Assembly (NCBI RefSeq): GCF_040529055.1 | Contig: NZ_CP132342.1 | Location: 3,594,001-3,658,000, forward strand | Reading direction: 5' to 3' | Length of the DNA: 64,000 bases | From: Xanthomonas sontii | GTDB taxonomy: Bacteria; Pseudomonadota; Gammaproteobacteria; Xanthomonadales; Xanthomonadaceae | In this document: positions 57,245-64,000 of the stretch, piece after piece | How the letters are laid out: the number at the start of each line of letters is the position of its first letter | Numbering within the stretch: position 1 is the stretch's first letter | Notes under the pieces: generated by a model | The model's input: only the letters and a program-made list of their open reading frames with translations | Databases searched by the model: none | Told to the model about the DNA's origin: nothing | Position numbers and translations under genes: made by a program

Positions 57245-58513
57245 ATGTCCCGTCCCCTCGTCTCGTCCCTGCCCCTGGCCACCCTGGCGCTGGCGCTCGC
57301 CGCACCGCTGGCCCATGCCCAGGACGCCAGCGACGCCTTCAAGCTCAAGCTCGCCTACACCGGCGAAGGCGCCGTGTCGCTGGACGGCGGCAAGCATGAG
57401 GGCAGCGCCTACGCCGGGCAGCTGATGTTCGGCACCGACGTGGACCTGCAACGGCTGATGGGCTGGAACGGCGCCACGCTGAAGGTCTACGGCATCAACC
57501 GCCACGGCACCAACCTGGCCAACGGCAACATCGGCAACAGCACCTCGGTGCAGGAAATCTACGGCGGCCAGGGCACCCGCCTGGCCAATTTCACCATCGA
57601 CCAGAAGCTGTTCAATGACCGCCTGGAACTGGAGGCCGGCCGCAGCGTGGCCAACATCCACTTCCTGGGCTCGGAGCTGTGCGGCTACTTCCAGGGCAAC
57701 TCGGCCTGCGGCAACCCGACCTTCGTGTTCCGCACCAGCAACTTCACCTACTGGCCGGTGTCCAGCTGGGCCGCGCATGCCAAGGCCTGGGTGACTCCGA
57801 ACGTGTATGTCCACGTCGGCGCCTACGAGGTCAACCCGATCCAGGCCGAACGCGGCCAGCACGGCCTGAACTGGAGCACCAACGACAGCACCGGGGTGAT
57901 CGTGCCGTATGCGATCGGCTACAACACCCAGGCCAGCGGCGCGCGCCTGCCGGCGATGTACGAGCTCGGCGGCTGGCAGGACAATTCGGACTACCGCGAT
58001 CCGCTCAACGACCGCAACGGCAACCCGGCGCGGCTGAGCGGGCTGGACTACGCCACCCGCAGCGGCCGCTCCGGCGCGTTCTTCCGCTTCGAACAGCAGG
58101 TCACCCGCCCCGATCCGGACAGCAATCGCGGGCTGGTGCTGTTCGGCTCGGTGCTCAAGGGCACCTCCGGACAGTTGATCGAAGACCATTTCCTGGAACT
58201 GGGCCTGGTCCAGCGCGGCACTTTCGCCAGCCGCCCGCAGGACAACATCGCCTTCGTCGTCACCCAGCAACACTACAGCGACGACGCCCTGGAAGACTTG
58301 CGCCTGGCCCGCGCCGCAGCCGGCGGCAGCGGCACCCCGCACCGGTCGCAGACCATGATGGAACTGAGCTACGGTATCCAGGTCACCCCGCAACTGCGCA
58401 TCGCCCCGAACCTGCACTACATCGTGCACCCGGACCAGTTCAACGAGCCGGCCCGTACTCGCGACCTGCCCAATGCATTGGTGGCTGGGTTGCGGCTGGA
58501 TTGGGCGCTCTGA
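57245..58513 (+). CDS. OprB-family carbohydrate porin
   Basis: A 422-residue outer-membrane protein. A signal peptide (LATLALALAAPLAHAQDA) precedes a beta-barrel with alternating strands, including FKLKLAYTGEGAVSLDGG, VQEIYGGQGTRLANFTIDQ and RLELEAGRSVANIHFLG, typical of OprB. The last residues LVAGLRLDWAL match the usual barrel end. It probably admits fructose or glucose to the periplasm. It is last in the fru operon and followed by a strong terminator at 58682. Confidence 0.9.
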   Translation: MSRPLVSSLPLATLALALAAPLAHAQDASDAFKLKLAYTGEGAVSLDGGKHEGSAYAGQLMFGTDVDLQRLMGWNGATLKVYGINRHGTNLANGNIGNSTSVQEIYGGQGTRLANFTIDQKLFNDRLELEAGRSVANIHFLGSELCGYFQGNSACGNPTFVFRTSNFTYWPVSSWAAHAKAWVTPNVYVHVGAYEVNPIQAERGQHGLNWSTNDSTGVIVPYAIGYNTQASGARLPAMYELGGWQDNSDYRDPLNDRNGNPARLSGLDYATRSGRSGAFFRFEQQVTRPDPDSNRGLVLFGSVLKGTSGQLIEDHFLELGLVQRGTFASRPQDNIAFVVTQQHYSDDALEDLRLARAAAGGSGTPHRSQTMMELSYGIQVTPQLRIAPNLHYIVHPDQFNEPARTRDLPNALVAGLRLDWAL

Positions 58514-58516
58514 GGG

Positions 58517-58560
58517 GCCGGGATTTGGGAGTCGGGATTGGGGATTCGCAAAGGCGGGCG
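58517..58560 (+). repeat. single GGGATT-type repeat half after the porin gene
   Basis: GGGATTTGGGAGTCGGGATT followed by GGGGATTCGCAAAGGCGGG matches the ends of the elements at 32025-32281 and 39198-39312, but only one arm is present. It starts three bases after the stop codon, again directly after a gene. A 7-bp perfect hairpin (TGTCGGC/GCCGACA, 58634-58654) lies downstream. Confidence 0.65.
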
Positions 58561-58681
58561 GACTGCGGCCTGAAAGTTTGCGTGCAGACGCGGCGCGCGG
58601 TCTGGCGCTGACAGCATCAGTGCAAACCGATCGTGTCGGCGCATGATGCCGACATGATCTCCGCTCAATAACGGCACGTTG

Positions 58682-58724
58682 AACGCACGAGGCCCCGGCA
58701 TGCCGGGGCCTCGTGCGTTTTCTT
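58682..58724 (+). terminator. rho-independent terminator of the fru-porin operon
   Basis: AACGCACGAGGCCCCGGCA pairs perfectly over 19 bp with the following TGCCGGGGCCTCGTGCGTT, then TTTCTT. It is 168 bp after the porin stop and is the strongest hairpin in the window. Confidence 0.9.
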
Positions 58725-59108
58725 CCCTTCGATTCCGATCGCAGTGGCGCTGCGCCGATCCGTCGGCGCCTGCGGGAGCGAAACGTGGCCGGCGAATCGA
58801 GATCCGTTCGATTCCGTGCGAGCCGTCTCCCTGGCGCGGGAGCGGTGACGTTGCCGACCCGTTCATGATGCCGCGGACCCGAAGGCGTGAGGATCGGCGG
58901 ATGCCGCGGCCGACTATAGGATTTTTCCTACCCGGCGGATCAGGACCGGCGAGCGCGCAGCGATGTCATGGATGATAATGGTCATCACCGCATCGCAGAA
59001 TCTGGATACACACTCCATCGAAGCTACATCGACGTATGTGAACGTAGTGACTTCGCCGCCGCCGATTACGACGGTTTTCCCACATCCCCGTTGCAAGCAT
59101 TTCGCATC
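58725..59108. other. non-coding region upstream of the response regulator
   Basis: No gene is credible. Small inverted repeats include TAGGA-TTTT-TCCTA (58917-58930) and GATGA/TCATC (58971-58986). The last 150 bp are less GC-rich and likely carry the promoter of the two-component/exporter operon, perhaps with an autoregulatory site. A short extension of the regulator frame runs here but lacks a receiver-domain start. Confidence 0.45.
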
Positions 59109-59816
59109 ATGCGCATCCTGGTCGCCGAAGACGATACGTCCATTGCCGTTGCATTGCGCGACTCGCTCGCCGAGTGCGGCCACGTAGTGGACCATGTCGG
59201 CGACGGTGCCGCCGCCGAGCGCGCGCTCGGTAGCGAAAGCTATCAACTGCTGGTACTGGACCTGGGCCTGCCGCGCCGCGACGGTCTACAGGTGCTGCAG
59301 CGCCTGCGCGCGCGCCGCGACGAGATCCCGGTGCTGGTGGTGACGGCGCGCGATGCCGTGGAAGACCGCATCCACGCGCTCGACCAGGGCGCCGACGACT
59401 ACCTGATCAAGCCCTTCGAACTGTCCGAGTTCCTCGCCCGCACCCGCGCGCTCCTGCGTCGCAGCAGCAGCGGCGGCGTGCCGGAACTGGTGCTGGGGCA
59501 ACTGCGCATCAACCTGGCCGGGCGCCGGGTATGGCTGCAGGACCAGCCGCTGGACCTGACCGCGCGCGAGTTCGCGCTGCTGGAGACCCTGCTGCTGCGC
59601 AGCGGGCGCGTGGTCAGCCGCAGCCAGCTGACCGAAGCGCTGTGCGACTGGCAGCACGAAATCACCGACAACGGCCTGGACATCTCCATGCACCGCCTGC
59701 GGCGCAAGCTGCACGGCGCGGGCGTCGGCATCCGGACCATCCGCGGCCTGGGCTATCTGCTGGAGGAGTCGCGCGCCGCCTCACCGGCCGCCGACCACGC
59801 ACAGATGCCGCAGTGA
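59109..59816 (+). CDS. OmpR/PhoB-family response regulator
   Basis: A 235-residue regulator. The receiver domain (about 1-115) begins MRILVAEDDTSIAVALRDSL, with phospho-Asp in LLVLDLGLPRRDG, Thr in LVVTARDAVEDR and Lys in YLIKPFELSEF. The C-terminal winged helix (about 125-225) includes LTAREFALLETLLLRSGRVVSR and HRLRRKLHGAG. It resembles QseB/PmrA/TctD-type regulators. The kinase gene overlaps its end (GTGA). Likely targets are the downstream exporter genes. Confidence 0.92.
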   Translation: MRILVAEDDTSIAVALRDSLAECGHVVDHVGDGAAAERALGSESYQLLVLDLGLPRRDGLQVLQRLRARRDEIPVLVVTARDAVEDRIHALDQGADDYLIKPFELSEFLARTRALLRRSSSGGVPELVLGQLRINLAGRRVWLQDQPLDLTAREFALLETLLLRSGRVVSRSQLTEALCDWQHEITDNGLDISMHRLRRKLHGAGVGIRTIRGLGYLLEESRAASPAADHAQMPQ

Positions 59817-61237
59817 GCGCGACCGCGGCCGCGCAGTCGCCGGCATACCGCCACCCCAGCCTGCGCCAGCGACTGCTGGCGTTCCTGCTGATTCCGACCA
59901 TGCTGCTGATGCTGGTGGTGTCGGCACTGTTCTACCTGCTGATGCTCAAGTACACCAATCACGTCCACGACATGGACCTGAAGGAGGACACGCAGGGCCT
60001 GGCGAATGCGGTCAACGACCCCGGCGAGCGCATGCCGCTGACCCTGCAGGCGCGGCAACTGCTGGAGTACAGCAGCGACGGCCGGGTGTTCTTCAAGCTC
60101 GACAGCCGCCGCCATGGGGTGATCAGCGGCAGCACCCAGCCGATTCCGGCGCATCCGGATCCGGCCGAAGTCGGCCGGGTGATGCTGTACGACGACCGCA
60201 TGGACAACGGCGTGCCGGTGCGTGTGGCCAGCCTGTTGCTGCCTTCGGCGCTGGAGCCGGGCGACTGGCTCACCGTGTCGGTGGCCGAGACCCTGGACGA
60301 CCGTCACCGCCGCGCCCGCGAGATCCTGGTGCTGATGCTGCCGACCGAACTGCTGCTCACCTGCTCGCTGCTGGTGCTGGTCTGGCACGGCGTGCGGGTC
60401 GGCCTGCGCATGCTGGAGCCGGCGGTGCGGCGGCTCGACGACAGCCAGCGCGACCTCAGCCCGGTGTCCGGTCCCGACATCCCGGTGGAGATCGTGCCGC
60501 TGACCCAGGCCATCGACGGCCTGCTCGGCCGCCTCAAGCACATGATGGCGCTGCAGGAACGCTTCCTCGCCGACGCCGCGCACCAACTGCGCACGCCGCT
60601 GGCCGGGCTGAGCATGCACGTGCAGCGCGCCCAGGCCAGCCAGCGCCCGGAAGACACCGCGCAGGCGCTGCAGCACATCCGCCAGCTGACCGACCGCGCC
60701 ACCCGCACCTCCACCCAGCTGCTGGCGCTGACCCGCACCCAGGCCCCGCGCGAGAGCATCCGCCCGCTGCTGCCGCTGGACCTGTCGCAATGGCTGCCGC
60801 AGGCGCTGGCCGAGCGCATCCCCGACGCCCTGCACGCCGGCGTGGACCTGGGCTACGACGGCGGCGACGACGACGCGGCTGCGGCCTGGGTCGCCGCCGA
60901 CGCCTATGCGCTGCGCGAACTGCTCGACAACCTGCTGGACAACGCGTTCCGCCACGCCGCCGGCCGTGTGGTCACGGTCAGCCTGCGGCGCGATCCGCTG
61001 TCCGTGCGCATGGCCGTGGACGACGCCGGCAGCGGCATCGACGAGGCCCTGCTGCCGCGCCTGGGCGAGCGCTTCTTCCGCGCCCCGGACGCGCCCGAAG
61101 GCGGCACCGGCCTGGGCCTGGCGATCGTCGCCAACATCGCCGCCCGCCACCACGCCACGCTGCGCTACCGGCGCTCGGCGCTGGGGGGCCTGCGTGCGGA
61201 GCTGGACCTGCCGGCCGGCGCGGAGCCGCAGGCATGA
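59813..61237 (+). CDS. sensor histidine kinase (QseC/TctE-like)
   Basis: A 474-residue membrane kinase starting with GTG. A first membrane helix (about 22-48, LLAFLLIPTMLLMLVVSALFYLL) and a second near residues 168-185 flank a periplasmic sensor of about 120 residues. The HisKA box is FLADAAHQLRTPLAGLSMH; the ATPase boxes are N (LLDNLLDNAFRHA), G1 (VDDAGSGID) and G2 (GGTGLGLAIVANIA). It phosphorylates the preceding regulator. The signal is unknown. Its end overlaps the outer-membrane protein gene (ATGA). Confidence 0.92.
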   Translation: MSATAAAQSPAYRHPSLRQRLLAFLLIPTMLLMLVVSALFYLLMLKYTNHVHDMDLKEDTQGLANAVNDPGERMPLTLQARQLLEYSSDGRVFFKLDSRRHGVISGSTQPIPAHPDPAEVGRVMLYDDRMDNGVPVRVASLLLPSALEPGDWLTVSVAETLDDRHRRAREILVLMLPTELLLTCSLLVLVWHGVRVGLRMLEPAVRRLDDSQRDLSPVSGPDIPVEIVPLTQAIDGLLGRLKHMMALQERFLADAAHQLRTPLAGLSMHVQRAQASQRPEDTAQALQHIRQLTDRATRTSTQLLALTRTQAPRESIRPLLPLDLSQWLPQALAERIPDALHAGVDLGYDGGDDDAAAAWVAADAYALRELLDNLLDNAFRHAAGRVVTVSLRRDPLSVRMAVDDAGSGIDEALLPRLGERFFRAPDAPEGGTGLGLAIVANIAARHHATLRYRRSALGGLRAELDLPAGAEPQA

Positions 61238-62664
61238 GCCGGATCCGGATCAGCCCGGCCAGCGTGCTGGCGCTGGCCGCCGCGCTGGCCCTGGCCGGCT
61301 GCGCCAGCACGCCGTTGCCGGACCTGCCGCAACAGTCGCTGCCCGCGCGATGGAGCAGCCCGACGCCGCAGGCCGCCGTCCCGCGCCCACCCGGCACGGC
61401 CTGGTGGCAGGACTTCCACGATCCGCAGCTCGACGCGCTGGTCGCGCAGGCGCTGCGCGACGATCTCAACGTCGGCCAGGCACTGGCGAAGCTGCGCGCG
61501 GCGCGGCGCCTGGATACCGTGGCCGGCGCATCGCAACGCCCGCAGCTGCGTGCGCGCACCCTCGACCCGATCGACCCCGACGCCAGCGCCTCGTTCCTGG
61601 TGGTCGGGCTCGACTCGGAATGGGAGTTGCCGCTGTTCGGCCGCGGCGAGGCGACCCGGCGCATGGCCCGCGGCGATCTGGACAATGCCCAGGCCGACCT
61701 GGCGCAGGTACGCGCGGCGACCATCGCCGAGGTGACCCGCAACTGGATCGACCTGCGCCACGCGCAGCAGGCCGAGCGGCTGCAGCAGGATGTCGTCGCC
61801 GCCCGCCAGCGCCAGGCGACCCTGCAGGCGACGCTGGTCGACCTGCATCTGGCCACGCCGGCTTCCGCGGCGCAGGCGCAGGCCGCCGCACTGCAGGCGC
61901 AAACCGCCCTGGACGAGCCGCGCGATGCCGCCGCCGCAGCCGCGCGGCGCCTGGCGGTGCTGCTGGGCCGCGACACGCCCGACCCGGCATGGAGCACGGC
62001 CGCGGCCAGCGCCGCGCCGACGGCGTTGCAGATCGCCGCGGTCGACAGCGTCCCGGCCGACCTGCTGCGCCGGCGCCCGGACATCGCCACGCGCGAAGCC
62101 GAGGTGCTGAGCGCGGCCGGCGCGCTGGATCTGGCCCGCGCCGATCAGTACGGCAGCATCGGCCTGGGCGGTTCGATCCGCTGGTCGACCACCCTGCTGA
62201 GCCATCGCCGCACCGCCACCCACGGTATCGCCTCGTTCGGCCCGGTGATCGACATTCCGCTGTTCGACTGGGGCATCCGTCATGCCAAGGCCAAGGCGCG
62301 CGGCGACCTGCTGGAAGCGGCTACCCTGGCCTACCGGCAGACCGTGCTGGAGGCAGTCAACGAGGTCGAGGACGCGCTGACCGCACTGGAACAGCAGCGG
62401 CGCAACGTCGAAACCCAGCAGCAGGTGCTGCAGGCACAGCAGCAGGCCAGCGAGGTCGCGCAGCAGCGCCGGCGGCTGGGCCTGGGCAGCGACCTGGACG
62501 TGGCCACGCAGCAGGCCGCGCGCGACCAGGCCGCCCTGGAACTGCTGGAAGCGCAGCGCCAGCGCGACCTGGCCTACGTCGCCCTGCACACCGCACTGGG
62601 CAGCGCCACTGCGCCGATCCCCGGCACCGGCGCCGTCAGCAACCACGAAGGCGCGCAGCCCTGA
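61234..62664 (+). CDS. NodT-family outer-membrane efflux lipoprotein (TolC-like)
   Basis: A 476-residue lipoprotein with signal ending in lipobox ALAGC. Two TolC/OEP repeats follow: WWQDFHDPQLDALVAQALRD, VTRNWIDLRHAQQAERLQQD, and the second with LLRRRPDIATREAEVLSAAG and VDIPLFDWGIRHAKA-like wording (FGPVIDIPLFDWG). Long coiled-coil helices are obvious. It forms the outer-membrane duct of a tripartite exporter. It overlaps the kinase gene and the ABC permease gene by a few bases. Confidence 0.92.
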   Translation: MSRIRISPASVLALAAALALAGCASTPLPDLPQQSLPARWSSPTPQAAVPRPPGTAWWQDFHDPQLDALVAQALRDDLNVGQALAKLRAARRLDTVAGASQRPQLRARTLDPIDPDASASFLVVGLDSEWELPLFGRGEATRRMARGDLDNAQADLAQVRAATIAEVTRNWIDLRHAQQAERLQQDVVAARQRQATLQATLVDLHLATPASAAQAQAAALQAQTALDEPRDAAAAAARRLAVLLGRDTPDPAWSTAAASAAPTALQIAAVDSVPADLLRRRPDIATREAEVLSAAGALDLARADQYGSIGLGGSIRWSTTLLSHRRTATHGIASFGPVIDIPLFDWGIRHAKAKARGDLLEAATLAYRQTVLEAVNEVEDALTALEQQRRNVETQQQVLQAQQQASEVAQQRRRLGLGSDLDVATQQAARDQAALELLEAQRQRDLAYVALHTALGSATAPIPGTGAVSNHEGAQP

Positions 62665-63797
62665 TGGTCGCGCTGGCCCGCCAGACCCTGCGCTACGAGT
62701 GGCGCCGCTTCCTGCCGGTGGTGGTATCCGTGGGCTTCGCCAGCCTGTTGCTGCTGCTGCAGACCGCACTGGTGCTGGGCATCTTCGGCAGTGCCAGCGT
62801 CTATGTGTCCGGCTCCGACGCCGACCTGTGGCTGGGCTACCCCGGCACGCAGAGCGTGGACCAGGGCCGCGCCATCGATCCGGACGCGGCCGCGCCGCTG
62901 TACCTGGACCCGCGGGTGGCGCAGGTCGAGCCGTTCATCTGGTTCGACGGCGACTGGCGCGGCCCCGGCGACACCGGCGCGGTGTCGGTCTACATCTCCG
63001 GCATCGACACCCGCGACGGCGGGCTGATGTTCTCCCGTCTGCTCAGCCCCGCCCTGCGCGCGGCGCTGCGCGAACCGGACACCGTGGTGGTGGACCGCGC
63101 GGAACTGGACAAGCTCGGCGTCGGCGTCGGCAGCAGCGCGCGCATCAATGGTCATCGCGTGCGGGTGATCGGGGTCGGCCGCGGCCTGCGCGCGCTCGGC
63201 GGGGTCAACGTGCTCGCCTCGCTGGACACCGCGCGCGCGCTCAACAGCGACACTGCGCATCCGGACTGGCCGACCTACATGGTGGCCAGGCTGCGCCCCG
63301 GCGCCGACCCGCAGGCGGTGGCGCAGGCGATCGACAGCGCGGTCACGCGGCCGCGCGTGGAAGCCTGGAGCGCGGACGATTTCGCCCGGCGCAGCATCCT
63401 GTTCTGGATGTTCGACACAGGCGCCGGCTCCGGCGTGCTGTTCCTCGGCGGCATCGTGCTGCTGGTCGGCGTGGCCATCACCAGCCAGACCCTGCTCGGC
63501 ACCGTGCTCGGCGCCGCGCGCGAGTACGCCACGCTCAACGCGCTGGGCGTGAGCATGCGCAACCTGCGCTGGGTGGTGCTGGAACAGGCCGCCTGGGTCG
63601 GTGCGCTGGGCCTGATCGGCGCCAGCGCGCTGGGCGCGGCGCTGGTCGCGCTGGCCCGCGCGCACGACGTGCCGGTGGCGTTCAACGCCAGCGGCTGGGG
63701 CCTGTGCGTGTGTGCGGTGATGCTGCTGACCGTGGTCTCGGCCCTGGCCGCGCTGCGCGGCCTGCGCCGCGCCGATCCGGCGTTGCTGCTGCGATGA
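62664..63797 (+). CDS. FtsX/MacB-type ABC transporter permease (DevC-like)
   Basis: A 377-residue permease. An N-terminal helix (about 14-38, FLPVVVSVGFASLLLLLQTAL) precedes a large periplasmic MacB-like domain (about 40-250, ADLWLGYPGTQSVDQG) and three C-terminal helices of an FtsX domain (about 260-370). The start shares one base with the stop of the efflux gene, and its stop overlaps the ATPase gene. It is expected to work with the ATPase and the outer-membrane protein; substrate unknown. Confidence 0.88.
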   Translation: MVALARQTLRYEWRRFLPVVVSVGFASLLLLLQTALVLGIFGSASVYVSGSDADLWLGYPGTQSVDQGRAIDPDAAAPLYLDPRVAQVEPFIWFDGDWRGPGDTGAVSVYISGIDTRDGGLMFSRLLSPALRAALREPDTVVVDRAELDKLGVGVGSSARINGHRVRVIGVGRGLRALGGVNVLASLDTARALNSDTAHPDWPTYMVARLRPGADPQAVAQAIDSAVTRPRVEAWSADDFARRSILFWMFDTGAGSGVLFLGGIVLLVGVAITSQTLLGTVLGAAREYATLNALGVSMRNLRWVVLEQAAWVGALGLIGASALGAALVALARAHDVPVAFNASGWGLCVCAVMLLTVVSALAALRGLRRADPALLLR

Positions 63798-64000
63798 GCC
63801 GCATCGTCGCCCCCGCCGCGCTGCATCCGGCCGCCGCCACCCTCAGCGGCAGCGGACTGTGCAAGAGCTTCGTCTCCGGCAGCCTGCGCACGCCGGTGCT
63901 GCGCGACGTGGAACTGCAGGTGTGGCCGGGCGAGCTGACCCTGATCTCCGGCCCGTCGGGCTGCGGCAAGAGCACCCTGCTGTCGATCCTCAGCGGCCTG
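63794..64000 (+). CDS. ABC transporter ATP-binding protein, N-terminal part
   Basis: 69 codons are present before the window ends. The A-loop region LCKSFVSGSLRTPVLRDV and Walker A LISGPSGCGKSTLLSILSGL are intact, the wording typical of MacB/LolD-type ATPases that pair with FtsX-fold permeases. The ATG at 63794 overlaps the permease stop (ATGA). The membrane fusion protein needed for a tripartite exporter has not appeared by 64000 and may lie downstream. Confidence 0.92.
   Translation, partial: MSRIVAPAALHPAAATLSGSGLCKSFVSGSLRTPVLRDVELQVWPGELTLISGPSGCGKSTLLSILSGL

Overview
The window is a gene-dense, high-GC stretch of a gammaproteobacterial chromosome. Gene content and order point to Xanthomonas or a close relative in the Lysobacteraceae: folP-miaA-hfq-hflX next to ftsH-rlmE, pyrG-kdsA-eno-ftsB-ispD-ispF-truD, a fused EIIA-HPr-EI fructose PTS operon with FruR and an OprB-type porin, and intergenic palindromes built around CTTCAG. 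The assignment is inference; no rRNA or tRNA gene was recognised to test it. One complete insertion sequence is present, and no phage, CRISPR array or conjugative module was found.

Layout. 1-8.6 kb: housekeeping genes mostly on the minus strand (ubiB partial, pncC/cinA, hflX, hfq, miaA, folP, ftsH, rlmE), then yhbY and an Mth938-domain gene on the plus strand. 8.6-12.1 kb: a 151-bp tandem triplication of the nlpD 3' end, then surE-pcm-yqaA-nlpD, a translationally overlapping or tightly spaced operon. 12.3-18.3 kb: plus-strand smr, a VirK/DUF535 gene and a fecI-fecR-fecA type iron-uptake set, lying between surE and truD. 18.3-26 kb: the pyrG to truD operon, with two small membrane proteins beside kdsA. 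26-30.4 kb: parE, an IS5-family element inserted in the loop of a REP-like palindrome, and cdh. 30.5-36.6 kb: secreted S10 peptidase, Pit phosphate transporter with its DUF47 partner, a CNNM/CorC protein, and an ExoD-like protein. 36.8-42.3 kb: LLM flavin oxidoreductase and SDR genes divergent around a hexanucleotide tract and long palindromic repeats, then trhO, a DUF6164-like protein, an FKBP lipoprotein and a TIGR03862-type flavoprotein. 42.4-50.7 kb: a beta-lactamase-fold hydrolase, a GAF-PAS-GGDEF cyclase, a GNAT/glutamate-synthase-like pair, a nucleotide-sugar dehydrogenase, and two small unknown genes. 50.8-58.5 kb: fruR and the divergent fruB-fruK-fruA-porin operon with two FruR-type operators. 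59.1-64 kb: a two-component system, a NodT-family outer-membrane lipoprotein and an ABC exporter, all overlapping by a few bases; the ATPase runs off the end.

How genes work together. FruA phosphorylates and imports fructose using phosphate relayed through FruB, FruK makes fructose-1,6-bisphosphate, the porin probably admits sugar through the outer membrane, and FruR controls both directions from the shared intergenic region. IspD and IspF serve the MEP isoprenoid pathway, KdsA serves lipopolysaccharide Kdo synthesis, and FtsB and NlpD serve division. FecI/FecR/FecA look like a cell-surface signalling system for ferric siderophores. The last cluster resembles an exporter whose expression is sensed by its own kinase/regulator pair.

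The most unusual non-coding features are the nlpD-tail triplication, the IS inserted between the arms of a REP hairpin, GGGATT-type inverted-repeat elements that fill convergent intergenic gaps, and an (ARN)5 tract in the hfq leader.
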